Assembly: GCA_011391635.1 (NCBI GenBank)
Contig: JAABQD010000001.1
Span: forward strand, 186,001 to 250,000
Length of the DNA stretch: 64,000 nucleotides
Origin: Sulfurimonas sp.
GTDB lineage: Bacteria > Campylobacterota > Campylobacteria > Campylobacterales > Sulfurimonadaceae
Reading direction: 5' to 3'
Within the stretch, counting starts at the first letter, position 1. Each line of letters begins with the position of its first letter. This document shows, one piece after another, positions 26,675 through 36,072 of this stretch. Position numbers and translations under genes: made by a program. The notes under the pieces were generated by a model that was not told the origin of the DNA, did not search any database, and worked only from the letters and a program-made list of their open reading frames with translations.

Positions 26675-26989
26675 ATGTTTGACCTCGGCAATTTGAACGA
26701 AATGAATAAGATGCTTGAGAGTATGCAAGCAAATACCGCGAAACTTCAAGCCGAGTTAGAATCCAAAACTTTCAGTGTTAAAAGTGGTGGTGGCTTAGTA
26801 GAAGTCAGCATCAGTGGCAAAGGTGAAGTTGTCGATTTAACTATTGATGACTCTCTTTTATCTGACAAAAATACACTTCAAATTTTGCTTATCGGTGCTA
26901 TCAATGATGCATACAAGATGGTACAACAAAATCAACAAAATAGTGCGATGAGTATGCTCGGTGGCATCAATCCATTTGGAACAAAATAG
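26675..26989 (+). CDS. YbaB/EbfC nucleoid-associated protein
   Basis: A 104-residue protein: LNEMNKMLESMQANTAKLQAE, a charged helix, then VEVSISGKGEVVDLTID and a C-terminal helix. This is the YbaB/EbfC fold, a dimer that binds DNA without strong sequence choice. It abuts the PDZ lipoprotein gene without a gap. Confidence 0.88.
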   Translation: MFDLGNLNEMNKMLESMQANTAKLQAELESKTFSVKSGGGLVEVSISGKGEVVDLTIDDSLLSDKNTLQILLIGAINDAYKMVQQNQQNSAMSMLGGINPFGTK

Positions 26990-28009
26990 ATGCTTCGCTC
27001 TTTTGTACTCTTCAATCTTGTTGGCTTAAGCCTTCTGGCATGTGGAACTGAATATAGTTCATGTAAACAAAAAGCGGTTGATTCCAACGCTATACAAGCA
27101 CAAACACTTCAAATTCCTGTCTCTGATAACAAACGATTGATTTATTCTACAAAAGCACCAACCACCAAAATTCTCAAAAGTGACCCTTTCCTAAATCTCT
27201 ATCTTGTAGAAGATGCAACAAATTTTGCTTACCCTTTCAAAATGAATGTAGGCACATCTTCAGAAGTTGCTGCTATTAGCAACGGTTCCATACAAAAAGG
27301 AAAAATAACTAAAAAACAAGTAGGTGTCACAACCCTTGCTATTTTTGATAAAAAAGTTTCAGCTCCTAGTATTCTTACAAATAGCTGTTGTTCTCTTGAA
27401 GGTATTGTTACTCCAAATGGTGTTATTGAGAAAGAGTACATTGAGAGATTTTTAAACTGTGACGATACATCTTATGCGGATATCGGCATCAGCACAAACG
27501 ATACAAACAAAGGCGTTGCAGTCGTAGCATTCAATCCATTTATCAAAAATAATCCTTTCAATGAAGGCGACATCATTTTGTCTATGGATGGTGAACCAGT
27601 CAAAAATAGTGCAACTCTTATGAAAGACATTCTCTTCTCAAAAATTGGGACTTCACATAAGTTCAAAATCAAACGAGGTGCAAAAGAGCTAACCCTTGAT
27701 GTTGCAGGTCAAAAAAAGGAGCTTGTGGAGTTTAAAAAAGCACCAGCTTCTACTTCTGCAAAAATAGAACAAAAAGTTGATGCAGAAACTCAACTCTATG
27801 GATTCTCTTTTGATAAAAATTTAAAAATTACAAAAATTGATGAAAAAAGTAATAAATATGGCTTAAAAGTTGGAGATAAACTCCTCCAAGCGAATGGAAT
27901 GGTCATCACAAATGCTCAAGATTTATCAAAAAAACTCTCAGATACAAAAAAAGGTGCTTCACTCCTCTTTGATAGAAATGATTTTCAGTTTTTTGTGAAT
28001 GTAAATTAG
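26990..28009 (+). CDS. PDZ-domain lipoprotein
   Basis: A 339-residue protein with a lipoprotein signal (LVGLSLLACGTE, lipobox LLAC), a Cys pair in TNSCCSLEG, and two PDZ-like units: GVAVVAFNPFIKNNPFNEGDIILSMDG near 165-200 and KITKIDEKSNKYGLKVGDKLLQANGM near 280-310. No protease domain is present, so it likely binds periplasmic peptides or partners at the membrane. The lipobox codons are supplied by a copy of the dispersed 10-mer. Confidence 0.75.
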   Translation: MLRSFVLFNLVGLSLLACGTEYSSCKQKAVDSNAIQAQTLQIPVSDNKRLIYSTKAPTTKILKSDPFLNLYLVEDATNFAYPFKMNVGTSSEVAAISNGSIQKGKITKKQVGVTTLAIFDKKVSAPSILTNSCCSLEGIVTPNGVIEKEYIERFLNCDDTSYADIGISTNDTNKGVAVVAFNPFIKNNPFNEGDIILSMDGEPVKNSATLMKDILFSKIGTSHKFKIKRGAKELTLDVAGQKKELVEFKKAPASTSAKIEQKVDAETQLYGFSFDKNLKITKIDEKSNKYGLKVGDKLLQANGMVITNAQDLSKKLSDTKKGASLLFDRNDFQFFVNVN

Positions 28010-28021
28010 ATAAAATTCCAT

Positions 28022-28867
28022 ATGCAGAAGTTTGAGAATTTTTTATTAGATAATTTACCCACATCCAAAAGTATTCATCCCACTTATGAGAAAGCCCTCC
28101 AGCAGATGCTAGTCGCTGGTGGTAAACGATTTCGCCCTGCTCTTTTGCTTGGTGTGGTCAATGCGTGTAATACGCTCTTGGAAGAGAGTGCAATGCACGC
28201 AGCCCTAGCGATTGAGCTTCTTCACACCTATTCACTTATCCATGATGATTTACCTGCTATGGATAACTCACCACTTCGCAGAGGAAACCCAACTCTGCAT
28301 GTAGCGTTTGATGAAGTGACAGCCATTTTAGTTGGAGATGCTCTGAATACTTACGCTTTTGAAGTTTTAAGTAATGCCCCTTTTTCGGACTATACAAGAG
28401 TGGAACTCATCAGAGAGTTGGCATCCAATGGCGGACTGGGTGGAATGGTTTTGGGTCAAGCGATTGACTGTTATTTTGAGAACAGACCCCTTGGTATTGA
28501 AGATATCAAATTTCTTCACACCAATAAAACTGCAAAACTTATAGCTGCCTCACTCAAAATGGGTGCAATTATAGTTGGTCAAGAAAAACTAGGTGAAAAA
28601 CTCTACGATTTTGGAATTAAACTCGGGCTTTTGTTTCAGATTCAAGATGATATTTTGGATGTGACACAAAGTTCAGAAGAAGCGGGTAAACTCACAAATA
28701 ATGATGAAGCTAAAAATAGCTTCGTGACTATTTTGGGACTTGGTGAAGCGATGCGTGAAGCCAACTCTTTGGCAGATGCACTCATAAGTGAGCTCAATAG
28801 TTTTGATGAAAATCTTAAAAATGAACTTTCAGAACTTCTTATAAAATATATCAACAGACATAAGTAA
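28022..28867 (+). CDS. ispA: Geranyl/farnesyl diphosphate synthase
   Basis: A 281-residue polyprenyl synthase: GGKRFRP near residue 33, first aspartate-rich motif DDLPAMD near 80, and second DDILD near 213, in the normal order. It condenses isopentenyl and allylic diphosphates for quinone tails and undecaprenol. It precedes tkt by 17 bases. Confidence 0.9.
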   Translation: MQKFENFLLDNLPTSKSIHPTYEKALQQMLVAGGKRFRPALLLGVVNACNTLLEESAMHAALAIELLHTYSLIHDDLPAMDNSPLRRGNPTLHVAFDEVTAILVGDALNTYAFEVLSNAPFSDYTRVELIRELASNGGLGGMVLGQAIDCYFENRPLGIEDIKFLHTNKTAKLIAASLKMGAIIVGQEKLGEKLYDFGIKLGLLFQIQDDILDVTQSSEEAGKLTNNDEAKNSFVTILGLGEAMREANSLADALISELNSFDENLKNELSELLIKYINRHK

Positions 28868-28884
28868 ACTAAACAAGGAATAAT

Positions 28885-30804
28885 ATGAGTAATCAGATGC
28901 GTCAAAAAATGGCAAACACAATTAGGTTCTTAGCAGCAGATATGGTTCAAGCGGCAAATTCTGGACACCCAGGTGCACCAATGGGTCTGGCAGACATTGC
29001 AGTAGTTTTAAGCGAACACCTGAACCATAACCCAAAAAATCCCTCTTGGCTTAACCGCGACAGATTGGTTTTCTCAGGTGGACACGGCACAGGACTTATC
29101 TATTCACTCTACTATCTTTGGGGGTACGGCTTAGAGATTAGCGACCTCAAAAACTTTCGCCAACTCGATTCAAAAACTCCAGGGCATCCAGAGTTTGGTC
29201 ATACGGCAGGTGTTGAGATTACAACAGGACCTCTTGGTCAGGGGATTGCAAATGCTGTTGGTTTTGCAATGGCTTCAAAATTTGTAGGCTCTGCGGTAAA
29301 CTCTGAAACTGCAGCGTTGATTGACCATAATGTTTACTGTTTGTGTGGGGATGGCGACTTAGAAGAGGGAATCTCTTATGAGGCATGTTCTATCGCAGGA
29401 CACAACAAGCTTGACAATCTTATTCTTATTTATGATTCAAACCGTATCACTATTGAAGGTTCAACAGATTTAAGTATCAGCGAGAACATTCGTGGCAGAT
29501 TTGAGTCTCAGGGATGGGATGTTTTAGCATGTGATGGGCATGATTTTGATGCAATTGACACAGCAATTACAACCGCAAAAGCAAATAAAAAACCGACTAT
29601 CATCATTGCAAACACAATCATCGCAAAAGGTGCTGGAAAACTCGAAGGTTCTCACCACTCTCACGGTGCACCACTCGGTGCAGATGTGATAGCTGATGCG
29701 AAAGCGGCATGTGGATTTGACGCTACAAAATCGTTTCATGTAGATGAAGATGTGTTGGTGCGTTTTAGATGTGCAATTGAAGAGGGAGATTTACTCGAGC
29801 GAGAGTGGATTCACAGACAAAAAACTCTTCCATTGATGGAGCAAAATGAAGCTCTTTATGCACTTCAAAATCCTGATTTCTCCCGTATTGAATATCCATC
29901 GTTTGAAAAAGCAGATGCGACAAGAAACACAAATGGCAAAATCATGAACGCAATCGCAAAAGCTCTTCCAAGCTTTTTAGGTGGAAGTGCAGATTTAAGC
30001 CCATCGAACAAAACGGAACTTGTTGACATGGGCGTTTATCCAAAAGGACGCAATATTTACTTCGGTATCCGTGAACATGCTATGGCTTCGATTGTGAATG
30101 CGATGGCTCTTTATGGACCTTTGATGCCTTTTAGTGCAACTTTTTTTGTTTTCTCAGATTATCTCAAACCAGCGGCTCGAATTGCGGCACTTACTGGAAT
30201 CCAGCAGTTTTTCATCTGGACACATGACAGTATCGGCGTAGGCGAAGATGGACCGACACACCAGCCAATAGAGCATTTAAGCCAGTTCCGTGCCTTACCA
30301 AACTTCTATGTATGGCGTCCAGCAGATGGTGCTGAGAACATCGAAGCTTGGAAAACAGCACTGCAAATGCGTAAATCTCCCTCAGCTTTTGTATGTTCAA
30401 GACAAAATCTTGCAGTGCTTCCACATGCCATAACTGGAAGTGCAAATCGTGGTGGATATTTACTCGCAAGTGATGCAGATGCAACAATAACTTTGATGGC
30501 TTCAGGAAGTGAAGTAGAACTTGCTCTCAAATCAAAAGAGGCTCTAAATGCAAAAGGAATCAATGTGAATGTTGTCTCTGTTCCTTGTTTTGACCTCTTC
30601 ATAGAGCAAGAAAAATCTTACATCGATTCTATTATCCTTCCAAATACAAAAAAAGTGGCTATCGAAGCTGCTAGAGGTTTAGAGTGGTACAAACTAGCAA
30701 GCGAAGTTATCGGTATAGATACATTTGGTGCATCCGCTCCAGCAGAGAAACTTTTTGTCAAATTTGGCTTCACAGTCGAGAATGTTTTAGCAAAAATTCT
30801 ATAA
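28885..30804 (+). CDS. tkt: Transketolase
   Basis: A 639-residue thiamine-diphosphate enzyme: SGHPGAPMG near the start, the ThDP motif CGDGDLEEGISYEA near 150-165 ending in NxIxI-type sequence, HDSIGVGEDGPTHQP near 450 and REHAM. It moves two-carbon units in the pentose phosphate route. In an autotroph-like organism it would serve carbon cycling as well. It contains two dispersed 10-mers, one per strand, and ends before a motif-pair hairpin. Confidence 0.95.
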   Translation: MSNQMRQKMANTIRFLAADMVQAANSGHPGAPMGLADIAVVLSEHLNHNPKNPSWLNRDRLVFSGGHGTGLIYSLYYLWGYGLEISDLKNFRQLDSKTPGHPEFGHTAGVEITTGPLGQGIANAVGFAMASKFVGSAVNSETAALIDHNVYCLCGDGDLEEGISYEACSIAGHNKLDNLILIYDSNRITIEGSTDLSISENIRGRFESQGWDVLACDGHDFDAIDTAITTAKANKKPTIIIANTIIAKGAGKLEGSHHSHGAPLGADVIADAKAACGFDATKSFHVDEDVLVRFRCAIEEGDLLEREWIHRQKTLPLMEQNEALYALQNPDFSRIEYPSFEKADATRNTNGKIMNAIAKALPSFLGGSADLSPSNKTELVDMGVYPKGRNIYFGIREHAMASIVNAMALYGPLMPFSATFFVFSDYLKPAARIAALTGIQQFFIWTHDSIGVGEDGPTHQPIEHLSQFRALPNFYVWRPADGAENIEAWKTALQMRKSPSAFVCSRQNLAVLPHAITGSANRGGYLLASDADATITLMASGSEVELALKSKEALNAKGINVNVVSVPCFDLFIEQEKSYIDSIILPNTKKVAIEAARGLEWYKLASEVIGIDTFGASAPAEKLFVKFGFTVENVLAKIL

Positions 30805-30810
30805 TTTTCT

Positions 30811-30838
30811 TTGCACATGCCGATCTTGGCATGTGAAA
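30811..30838. terminator. Motif-pair hairpin between tkt and AEC permease
   Basis: CACATGCC (30814-30821), a six-base loop, and GGCATGTG (30828-30835), with flanking T and A runs that extend the pairing. Both arms are one-mismatch copies of the dispersed 10-mer in inverted orientation. It lies between two convergent genes, so it can end transcription from both sides. Confidence 0.75.
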
Positions 30839-31747
30839 CTACAAAAATCCCAAAAACCAAACCCCAAGAAAAATAAATCCCAAAAACATTACAGAAGAGA
30901 TAAGTACAAGGGCTGTAACAACTCTTGGGTTACAGTCATACAAAGATGCCAGATTTACATTTGCGACAGCCAGAGGCATCATAAGCTCAATAAAAACTAT
31001 CCCTTTTATCATCTTATCCATCTCCAAAAATGAGAGAATAACAAACGCCATTATTGGCAAGAGTAAAAATTTTATCCCCATAATCCACAAAGTCAATCTT
31101 TTGCTTATCTCATTTATCTTTGTTCCGTAGAGATAAATTCCAAATAAAAAGAGTTGCATACTCATCGAAGCATATGCTCCCATCATAAGAGTATCGAGTA
31201 CAACTTTAGAGGGTTCATAGTGATTCACACTGAGTAGGATGGCAATAATAGCTGCCCAAAGAATAGGAAGCTTGAGAATGTTAATAAGTGAAGTTTTTGT
31301 ATCAAAGTTACCACGAGAGTAATAAAAAACACCAAAAGTATAAACAACAAATACATTGACCAGATTAACAACCGTTGTGTAGGGAATCGACTCTGCACCG
31401 AATATGGCTATATTGATTGGTATGCCTAAATTTCCTGTGTTGCCTATGATGGCTGCGACAGTGGCAATCGAATACTCTTTGTTATCCTCAAAGAGCTTTT
31501 TAGCAAGAAATGCAGAGATAATAAGTACCAGCACGACAATCACCATATAAACGCTCGGAGCGTACAGAAGTGTGATATCGATAGGACGAATCAAAAGCCC
31601 CCAAAAAGTGAGAAAAACTTGTAAAAAATAGACATTAATGATAGTGATAGTCTTGTCGTCTATCTCCTCTTTAAAGCTCATCTTTGCGATAAAGCCAAGA
31701 ACGATAAAAATATAAACGCTAAGAACTGAAAATAGGATTGCACTCAT
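30839..31747 (-). CDS. AEC family permease
   Basis: About 302 residues with ten hydrophobic segments. IGNTGNLGIPINIAIFG near residue 105-120 matches the auxin efflux carrier (AEC/MleP) family, which exports or imports small organic acids. The start MSAILFSVL was chosen because it begins the first membrane helix; the frame extends 27 codons upstream into the promoter region of the divergent thioredoxin gene. Substrate unknown. Confidence 0.8.
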   Translation of the reverse strand: MSAILFSVLSVYIFIVLGFIAKMSFKEEIDDKTITIINVYFLQVFLTFWGLLIRPIDITLLYAPSVYMVIVVLVLIISAFLAKKLFEDNKEYSIATVAAIIGNTGNLGIPINIAIFGAESIPYTTVVNLVNVFVVYTFGVFYYSRGNFDTKTSLINILKLPILWAAIIAILLSVNHYEPSKVVLDTLMMGAYASMSMQLFLFGIYLYGTKINEISKRLTLWIMGIKFLLLPIMAFVILSFLEMDKMIKGIVFIELMMPLAVANVNLASLYDCNPRVVTALVLISSVMFLGFIFLGVWFLGFL

Positions 31748-31799
31748 CTTGAAATTATATCCAAAAGGGTACAATTGCACTTTTAATACGAGGTATTTT

Positions 31800-32120
31800 A
31801 TGCAAACTATAGAAGAGATACAAACCACAATCCAAGAGAATCCAGCCGTGATGCTTTACTTCTCCGCTCCCACTTGTAATGTCTGCCATGCACTCAAACC
31901 AAAACTTCTCGAAGCCATTGAAAAAAACTTTGAAGCTTTTGAAGTTGTGAGTATAGACACTTCCACATGCCAAGAGATTGCTGCAAACTTTAGTGTTTTT
32001 GCTATTCCTACTGTTTTGGTATTTTTAGATGGAAGAGAATTTTTAAGAAAATCTCGTCATATGAGCATTGATGAAGTAGTTAGAGAGATACAAAGACCGT
32101 ATGAAATTATGATGTCTTGA
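31800..32120 (+). CDS. Thioredoxin family protein
   Basis: A 106-residue thioredoxin fold with active site APTCNVCHALKP near residue 25 (CNVC in place of CGPC), followed by SIDTSTCQEIAANFSVFAIPTVLVFLDG with the cis-proline. No signal peptide, so it is cytoplasmic. The STCQ segment is written by a dispersed 10-mer. It is divergent from the AEC gene and convergent with the CNNM gene. Confidence 0.85.
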   Translation: MQTIEEIQTTIQENPAVMLYFSAPTCNVCHALKPKLLEAIEKNFEAFEVVSIDTSTCQEIAANFSVFAIPTVLVFLDGREFLRKSRHMSIDEVVREIQRPYEIMMS

Positions 32121-32132
32121 TGCAGAAATGAT

Positions 32133-32160
32133 TTGCACATGCCACTTTGGCATGTGGAAA
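32133..32160. terminator. Motif-pair hairpin between thioredoxin and CNNM genes
   Basis: CACATGCC (32136-32143), loop ACTTT, and GGCATGTG (32149-32156), flanked by TTTG on the left and GAAA on the right. The right arm is a perfect dispersed 10-mer, the left has one mismatch. The gene pair is convergent, and the hairpin occupies almost the whole gap. Confidence 0.8.
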
Positions 32161-33234
32161 CTATTTTGTAGCTGTTCGCTCGAGTCTTTTTTTGTCGAGG
32201 AGCATTCTATCTTGAAAAATTTTACTTTTATCTTTTGCAAATGCTTGCATATCTTCTACTTCATCCATTTCATCCACGATTTCAACACCCAAAAGTGCTT
32301 CAATCGCATCTTCTAATGTTACAACTCCGCTTGTTTGTCCATAACTGTCATGCACGATAAAAAGGTGTGTTTTCTTTTTGATAAAAATATCTATAATCGC
32401 AGAGACAGGAACATTTTCCGAAACTTTATGAATAGGAAACGCTATCGAACTTAGTTTTTTGTCATCATTCTCTTCGAGACTCTCTTCAAGAACATTTTGA
32501 TTAAATATGATGCCACTGATATGGTCAATCGATTCATCATAAATTGGAATACGAGAGTGAATATAGAGCTTATCTTCTTCTATAGCTTCACCGACAAGCA
32601 TGTTTGAAGGAAGTGCAAACACAACACTTCTTGGTGTCATAATATCTTTGGCTTTAATATGCTTGAGCTTTAAAAGATTTTCTATCAGATAACTCTCTCT
32701 ACTGAGAATCGAACCCTCTTTCTCTCCCATGGTAACAATCGCCATAATCTCATCACGAGAAAAGTTGGAGTGTTTCCCTTTACCTTTGGAGATAAAATTG
32801 GTAACAATTGATGAAAACCATACTAATGGATAAGTGATTTTAATCAAAAATGCAATTAAATACGCAGATGGAATGAGTAATGATTTCCAATACAACGCAC
32901 CAATTGTTTTAGGTACAATCTCCGAAATATACAAAATAAGAAGTGTGAGTACGAAAGCTATCGCAGTTTGCCACTCTGCACCAAACAAGATTTGAGCTTG
33001 TGCTCCAACCCCAGCAGCTCCCATCGTATGTGCAAATGTATTGAAAGTTAAAATTGAAGCAATTGGTTTATCAATGTTTGATTTAAGATCCTTAAGAATC
33101 GCTATCGTATTTTCATTTGTTTTTGGTAATGTTTCTATATAAGAATTTGTACTTGAAAGCAAAACAGCTTCTAGGACAGAACATATAAAAGAGACTGCTA
33201 AAGCAAGAAGAAGGTAAGTAAGTAAAAGTGTCAT
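32161..33234 (-). CDS. CNNM/CBS membrane protein (HlyC/CorC-like)
   Basis: A 357-residue protein: four hydrophobic segments forming a CNNM (DUF21) domain (residues about 1-140), then two CBS domains (DIMTPRSVVFALPSNMLVGEAIE; VPVSAIIDIFIKKKTHLFIVHD with SGVVTLEDAIEALLGVEIVDE). The family exports or controls magnesium or other divalent ions. The usual C-terminal CorC domain is missing. Its start overlaps the stop codon of a 21-codon upstream frame by ATGA. Confidence 0.85.
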   Translation of the reverse strand: MTLLLTYLLLALAVSFICSVLEAVLLSSTNSYIETLPKTNENTIAILKDLKSNIDKPIASILTFNTFAHTMGAAGVGAQAQILFGAEWQTAIAFVLTLLILYISEIVPKTIGALYWKSLLIPSAYLIAFLIKITYPLVWFSSIVTNFISKGKGKHSNFSRDEIMAIVTMGEKEGSILSRESYLIENLLKLKHIKAKDIMTPRSVVFALPSNMLVGEAIEEDKLYIHSRIPIYDESIDHISGIIFNQNVLEESLEENDDKKLSSIAFPIHKVSENVPVSAIIDIFIKKKTHLFIVHDSYGQTSGVVTLEDAIEALLGVEIVDEMDEVEDMQAFAKDKSKIFQDRMLLDKKRLERTATK

Positions 33235-33296
33235 AAAGCACTTCCAGTGGTTTTTTTGAAGTTATAACGCCTGTCACCACAATGGTGTGAATTCAT
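33231..33296 (-). CDS. Putative 21-residue leader peptide of the CNNM gene
   Basis: A short frame, MNSHHCGDRRYNFKKTTGSA plus L, preceded by AAGGA nine bases before its ATG and ending in TGA that overlaps the CNNM start codon as ATGA. The peptide is rich in His, Cys and basic residues. The position and tight overlap suggest translational coupling and perhaps ion-dependent control. The ribosome-binding site and overlap are seen directly; the regulatory role is inference. Confidence 0.5.
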   Translation of the reverse strand: MNSHHCGDRRYNFKKTTGSAL

Positions 33297-33332
33297 TTAA
33301 GATTATCCTTTATTTTTTAAAATTAAGATGCC

Positions 33333-33338
33333 ATTATA
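33333..33338 (-). promoter_or_regulatory. Extended -10 box for leader peptide and CNNM gene
   Basis: The reverse strand reads TTTTTGCTATAATGG, an extended -10 (TGCTATAAT) about 37 bases before the leader ATG. The same TTTTGCTATAAT form precedes purT. The remainder of the 340-base gap to 33574 shows no gene and no riboswitch I can recognise. Confidence 0.65.
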
Positions 33339-33573
33339 GCAAAAATATTATTAAAACGCTGGTGGCTTTATGACAAGACGATTACAAAAACTTTAGGCAA
33401 GTCTAAAAAATTTGCGTAGCTTTATTACCCTTTCGCCTTTTGTTGTGATGCCACGATGTTGCATATTTATTTTTTATTAAAGAAAGTATTGTTACCATGT
33501 ATGCTGATAGAGATTGCTTGGGTGCAAATTTATCTTACTCATTTAAAAGTCTGTTCAATCAAAAAGGGAAGTG

Positions 33574-35922
33574 ATGTTTGCTCTACGAAAAATTATTTTT
33601 TATCTCTATTTTATAGCTCTCCTTGCCACTGTTTTAAATGCGAAGAGTGATTTAGAAAAAGTAAGTATTCAACTAAAATGGTTTTATCAATATCAATTTG
33701 CTGGTGTTATGGTTGCAAAAGAGAAAGGTTTTTATGAGGATGTTGGCTTAGATGTGAGCATAAAAGAGCGAGATCCAAAAAAAAATAATATCACTCAGGT
33801 AGTCAATGGTGACTCTGAATATGGCGTGGCTGACTCAGTTATACTCCGCTACAGAGCTGAGGGGCATCCTGTAAAAGTAATTGCTACAATTTTTCAACAC
33901 AATGCGATGGTACTCATGTCTAAAAAAGAGAGTGGTATTGTAAGTCCATACGAAATGAAAGGAAAAAATATTTCATTTCAAGAGGGACTTGATGATAGTA
34001 TTATCTCCAGCTTATTAGCATTTGCACATTTAGACCAAGATGACTATGTAAAAAAACCTATGGATTTTACACATATGAATTTTGTAAGAGGTGAGATTGA
34101 TATCAGTGAAGCTTATATTAGTATAGAGCCTTACTGGCTCAAGAAAAGACATAACATTGATGTCAATATTATTGATCCTAAAAATTATGGAATTGATTTT
34201 TATGGAGATCTCATTTTTACGACACAAAAAGAGATTCAAGAGCATCCACAAAGAGTAAAAAATTTCAAAGAAGCAACACTCAAAGGGTGGGAATACGCAC
34301 TACAAAATCCAGATGAAACTATAAAAATTATTTTAGAGAAGTACAATACCCGTGCACTCACTTACGAGCAATTATTATATGAAGCTCGTATAACTGAAAA
34401 TCTTATTGCAACAAAATTTATTCCGCTTGGAGATGTAAAAAAAGAGCGTTTTCAAATTCTTGCAGACTTGTATCAAGGGCGTGGCTTGTCAAAAGAAAAA
34501 CTTGATGAGGCAGTTACGACTCTCATTTATGACCCAAACAAGAGAGAAAACATATTTGAAAAATATGTCTATTGGATTCTATCAGGTGGACTTTTTCTAT
34601 TTCTTTTAGTTTTGCTTCTTATATTCAACAATAGACGATTAAACTTTCTTGTAAGAGAAAAAACAAAAAAAGTAGCACTCTATGCTGATATTATAGATAA
34701 AAATGTTCTCTCATCCGTCACAGACTTAGATGGTCGTATTCTTGAAGCTTCAGAAGCATTTTGTATCTTAACTGGCTATACCAGAGAAGAGTTTCTTGGA
34801 AAAAATCATAATATTTTAAAACATACGGATGCAAAAAAAAGTGATTATAAACCGATGTGGGATTCAATCACTGACAATAAAATATGGAGTGGCGAAGTAA
34901 AAAATATAAAAAAAGATGGTTCTGTATATTGGGTAAATGCTACAATATTTCCTCTCTTTGATGATGAAAATGTAAAAATAGGTTATATGGCGATTAGACA
35001 AGATATTACAGATAAAAAAGCTATTGAAGCACAGCAATTAGAGATTCTTAAAAGCCAAGAAAAGTTGGAAAAACTTTTTAATCACCAAAGAAATATTATT
35101 GTCATCTCTGATGGTAAAAAATTAAAAATGACAAATAAAGCAATGCTTCATTTTTTTGGGATTGAAAAAGTTGAAGAGTTTACTCAATTTTACTCCGATA
35201 TAAGTGATAAATTTATGGGAATAAACAACTACTTTAGCTTAGATAAAGTTCCACAAGGTGCAAACTGGATAAAAATTCTAGAGCCACTCATGGGGGATGA
35301 GAGAATAGTTGCTATGCATGATTCAGAAAATATTCCACACGCTTTTAGTGTCTCTATTAGTCCATTTGACGAAAAAGATTTCATTGTTTCACTCACAGAT
35401 ATCAGCTCCACAATGATAGAAAAAATTCATTTGAGCAATAAAGTGACACATGACAAACTCACAGGTGCCTTGAACAGAGAATTTTTAGATAACAATCTGC
35501 CTCACATTGTCAACAAAATAGGAGAATCAAATCATTTAGGATTAGCTATCGTAGATATCGATTTTTTCAAAAAAGTAAATGATACTTATGGTCATATTGT
35601 TGGGGATATGATTTTAAAAGAGATAACAAAATTGGTCGTTTCATCTATCCGAAACGAAGATTTTTTCATTCGATGGGGTGGGGAAGAGTTTATTCTTTTG
35701 ATTGAATGTGAATCTATACAAACTTTAACAAGAGCCTTAGAACATGTCAGACAAAGGATTGAACACAGCCCTTTTAGTGACATTGGAACAATCACATGCA
35801 GTTTTGGAGCAACTCTTCATTTAGCTGAAGAGAGCATAGATACAACAATCCACAGAGCAGATATAGCACTCTATCGAGCAAAACAAAATGGAAGAAATCA
35901 GGTTCAAGTGGAATTTATTTAA
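33574..35922 (+). CDS. Diguanylate cyclase with periplasmic NMT1-like sensor and PAS domain
   Basis: About 782 residues: a signal or anchor helix, a periplasmic solute-binding domain of the NMT1/THI5 type (VSIQLKWFYQYQFAGVMVAKEKGFYEDVGL, residues about 30-300), a membrane helix near 333-352, a PAS domain (DIIDKNVLSSVTDLDGRILEAS to ITDKK), a second PAS-like part, and GGDEF with an intact GGEEF near 703. It should make c-di-GMP in response to a small ligand in the periplasm, possibly a pyrimidine- or thiamine-like compound. GTG one codon upstream is an alternative start. Confidence 0.88.
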   Translation: MFALRKIIFYLYFIALLATVLNAKSDLEKVSIQLKWFYQYQFAGVMVAKEKGFYEDVGLDVSIKERDPKKNNITQVVNGDSEYGVADSVILRYRAEGHPVKVIATIFQHNAMVLMSKKESGIVSPYEMKGKNISFQEGLDDSIISSLLAFAHLDQDDYVKKPMDFTHMNFVRGEIDISEAYISIEPYWLKKRHNIDVNIIDPKNYGIDFYGDLIFTTQKEIQEHPQRVKNFKEATLKGWEYALQNPDETIKIILEKYNTRALTYEQLLYEARITENLIATKFIPLGDVKKERFQILADLYQGRGLSKEKLDEAVTTLIYDPNKRENIFEKYVYWILSGGLFLFLLVLLLIFNNRRLNFLVREKTKKVALYADIIDKNVLSSVTDLDGRILEASEAFCILTGYTREEFLGKNHNILKHTDAKKSDYKPMWDSITDNKIWSGEVKNIKKDGSVYWVNATIFPLFDDENVKIGYMAIRQDITDKKAIEAQQLEILKSQEKLEKLFNHQRNIIVISDGKKLKMTNKAMLHFFGIEKVEEFTQFYSDISDKFMGINNYFSLDKVPQGANWIKILEPLMGDERIVAMHDSENIPHAFSVSISPFDEKDFIVSLTDISSTMIEKIHLSNKVTHDKLTGALNREFLDNNLPHIVNKIGESNHLGLAIVDIDFFKKVNDTYGHIVGDMILKEITKLVVSSIRNEDFFIRWGGEEFILLIECESIQTLTRALEHVRQRIEHSPFSDIGTITCSFGATLHLAEESIDTTIHRADIALYRAKQNGRNQVQVEFI

Positions 35923-35925
35923 GTG

Positions 35926-36013
35926 TGGTGGACAAGGAGGGATTCGAACCCTCGGTACCGTTAAGTACGGCCGCGTTCCAGGCGACTGGATTCAACCACT
36001 CTCCCACTTGTCC
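35926..36013 (-). tRNA. tRNA-Ser (anticodon GGA)
   Basis: The reverse strand folds as an 88-base class II tRNA: acceptor GGACAAG with CTTGTCC, anticodon stem GTCGC/GCGGC around loop CTGGAAC (anticodon GGA), a long variable arm, T-arm GAGGGTTCGAATCCCTC, and an encoded CCA end. It reads UCC and UCU codons. It lies four bases after the diguanylate cyclase stop, on the other strand. Confidence 0.95.
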
Positions 36014-36072
36014 ACGAATGAAGGCTAAAATTGTACCAAAGCCGTACTTAATCTTTGGCAATATTAGATATT

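Noticed and set aside
33340..33573. Riboswitch or small RNA before the periplasmic-sensor cyclase
   Set aside because: Only short AT-rich stretches and no recognisable conserved fold; no gene signal either.
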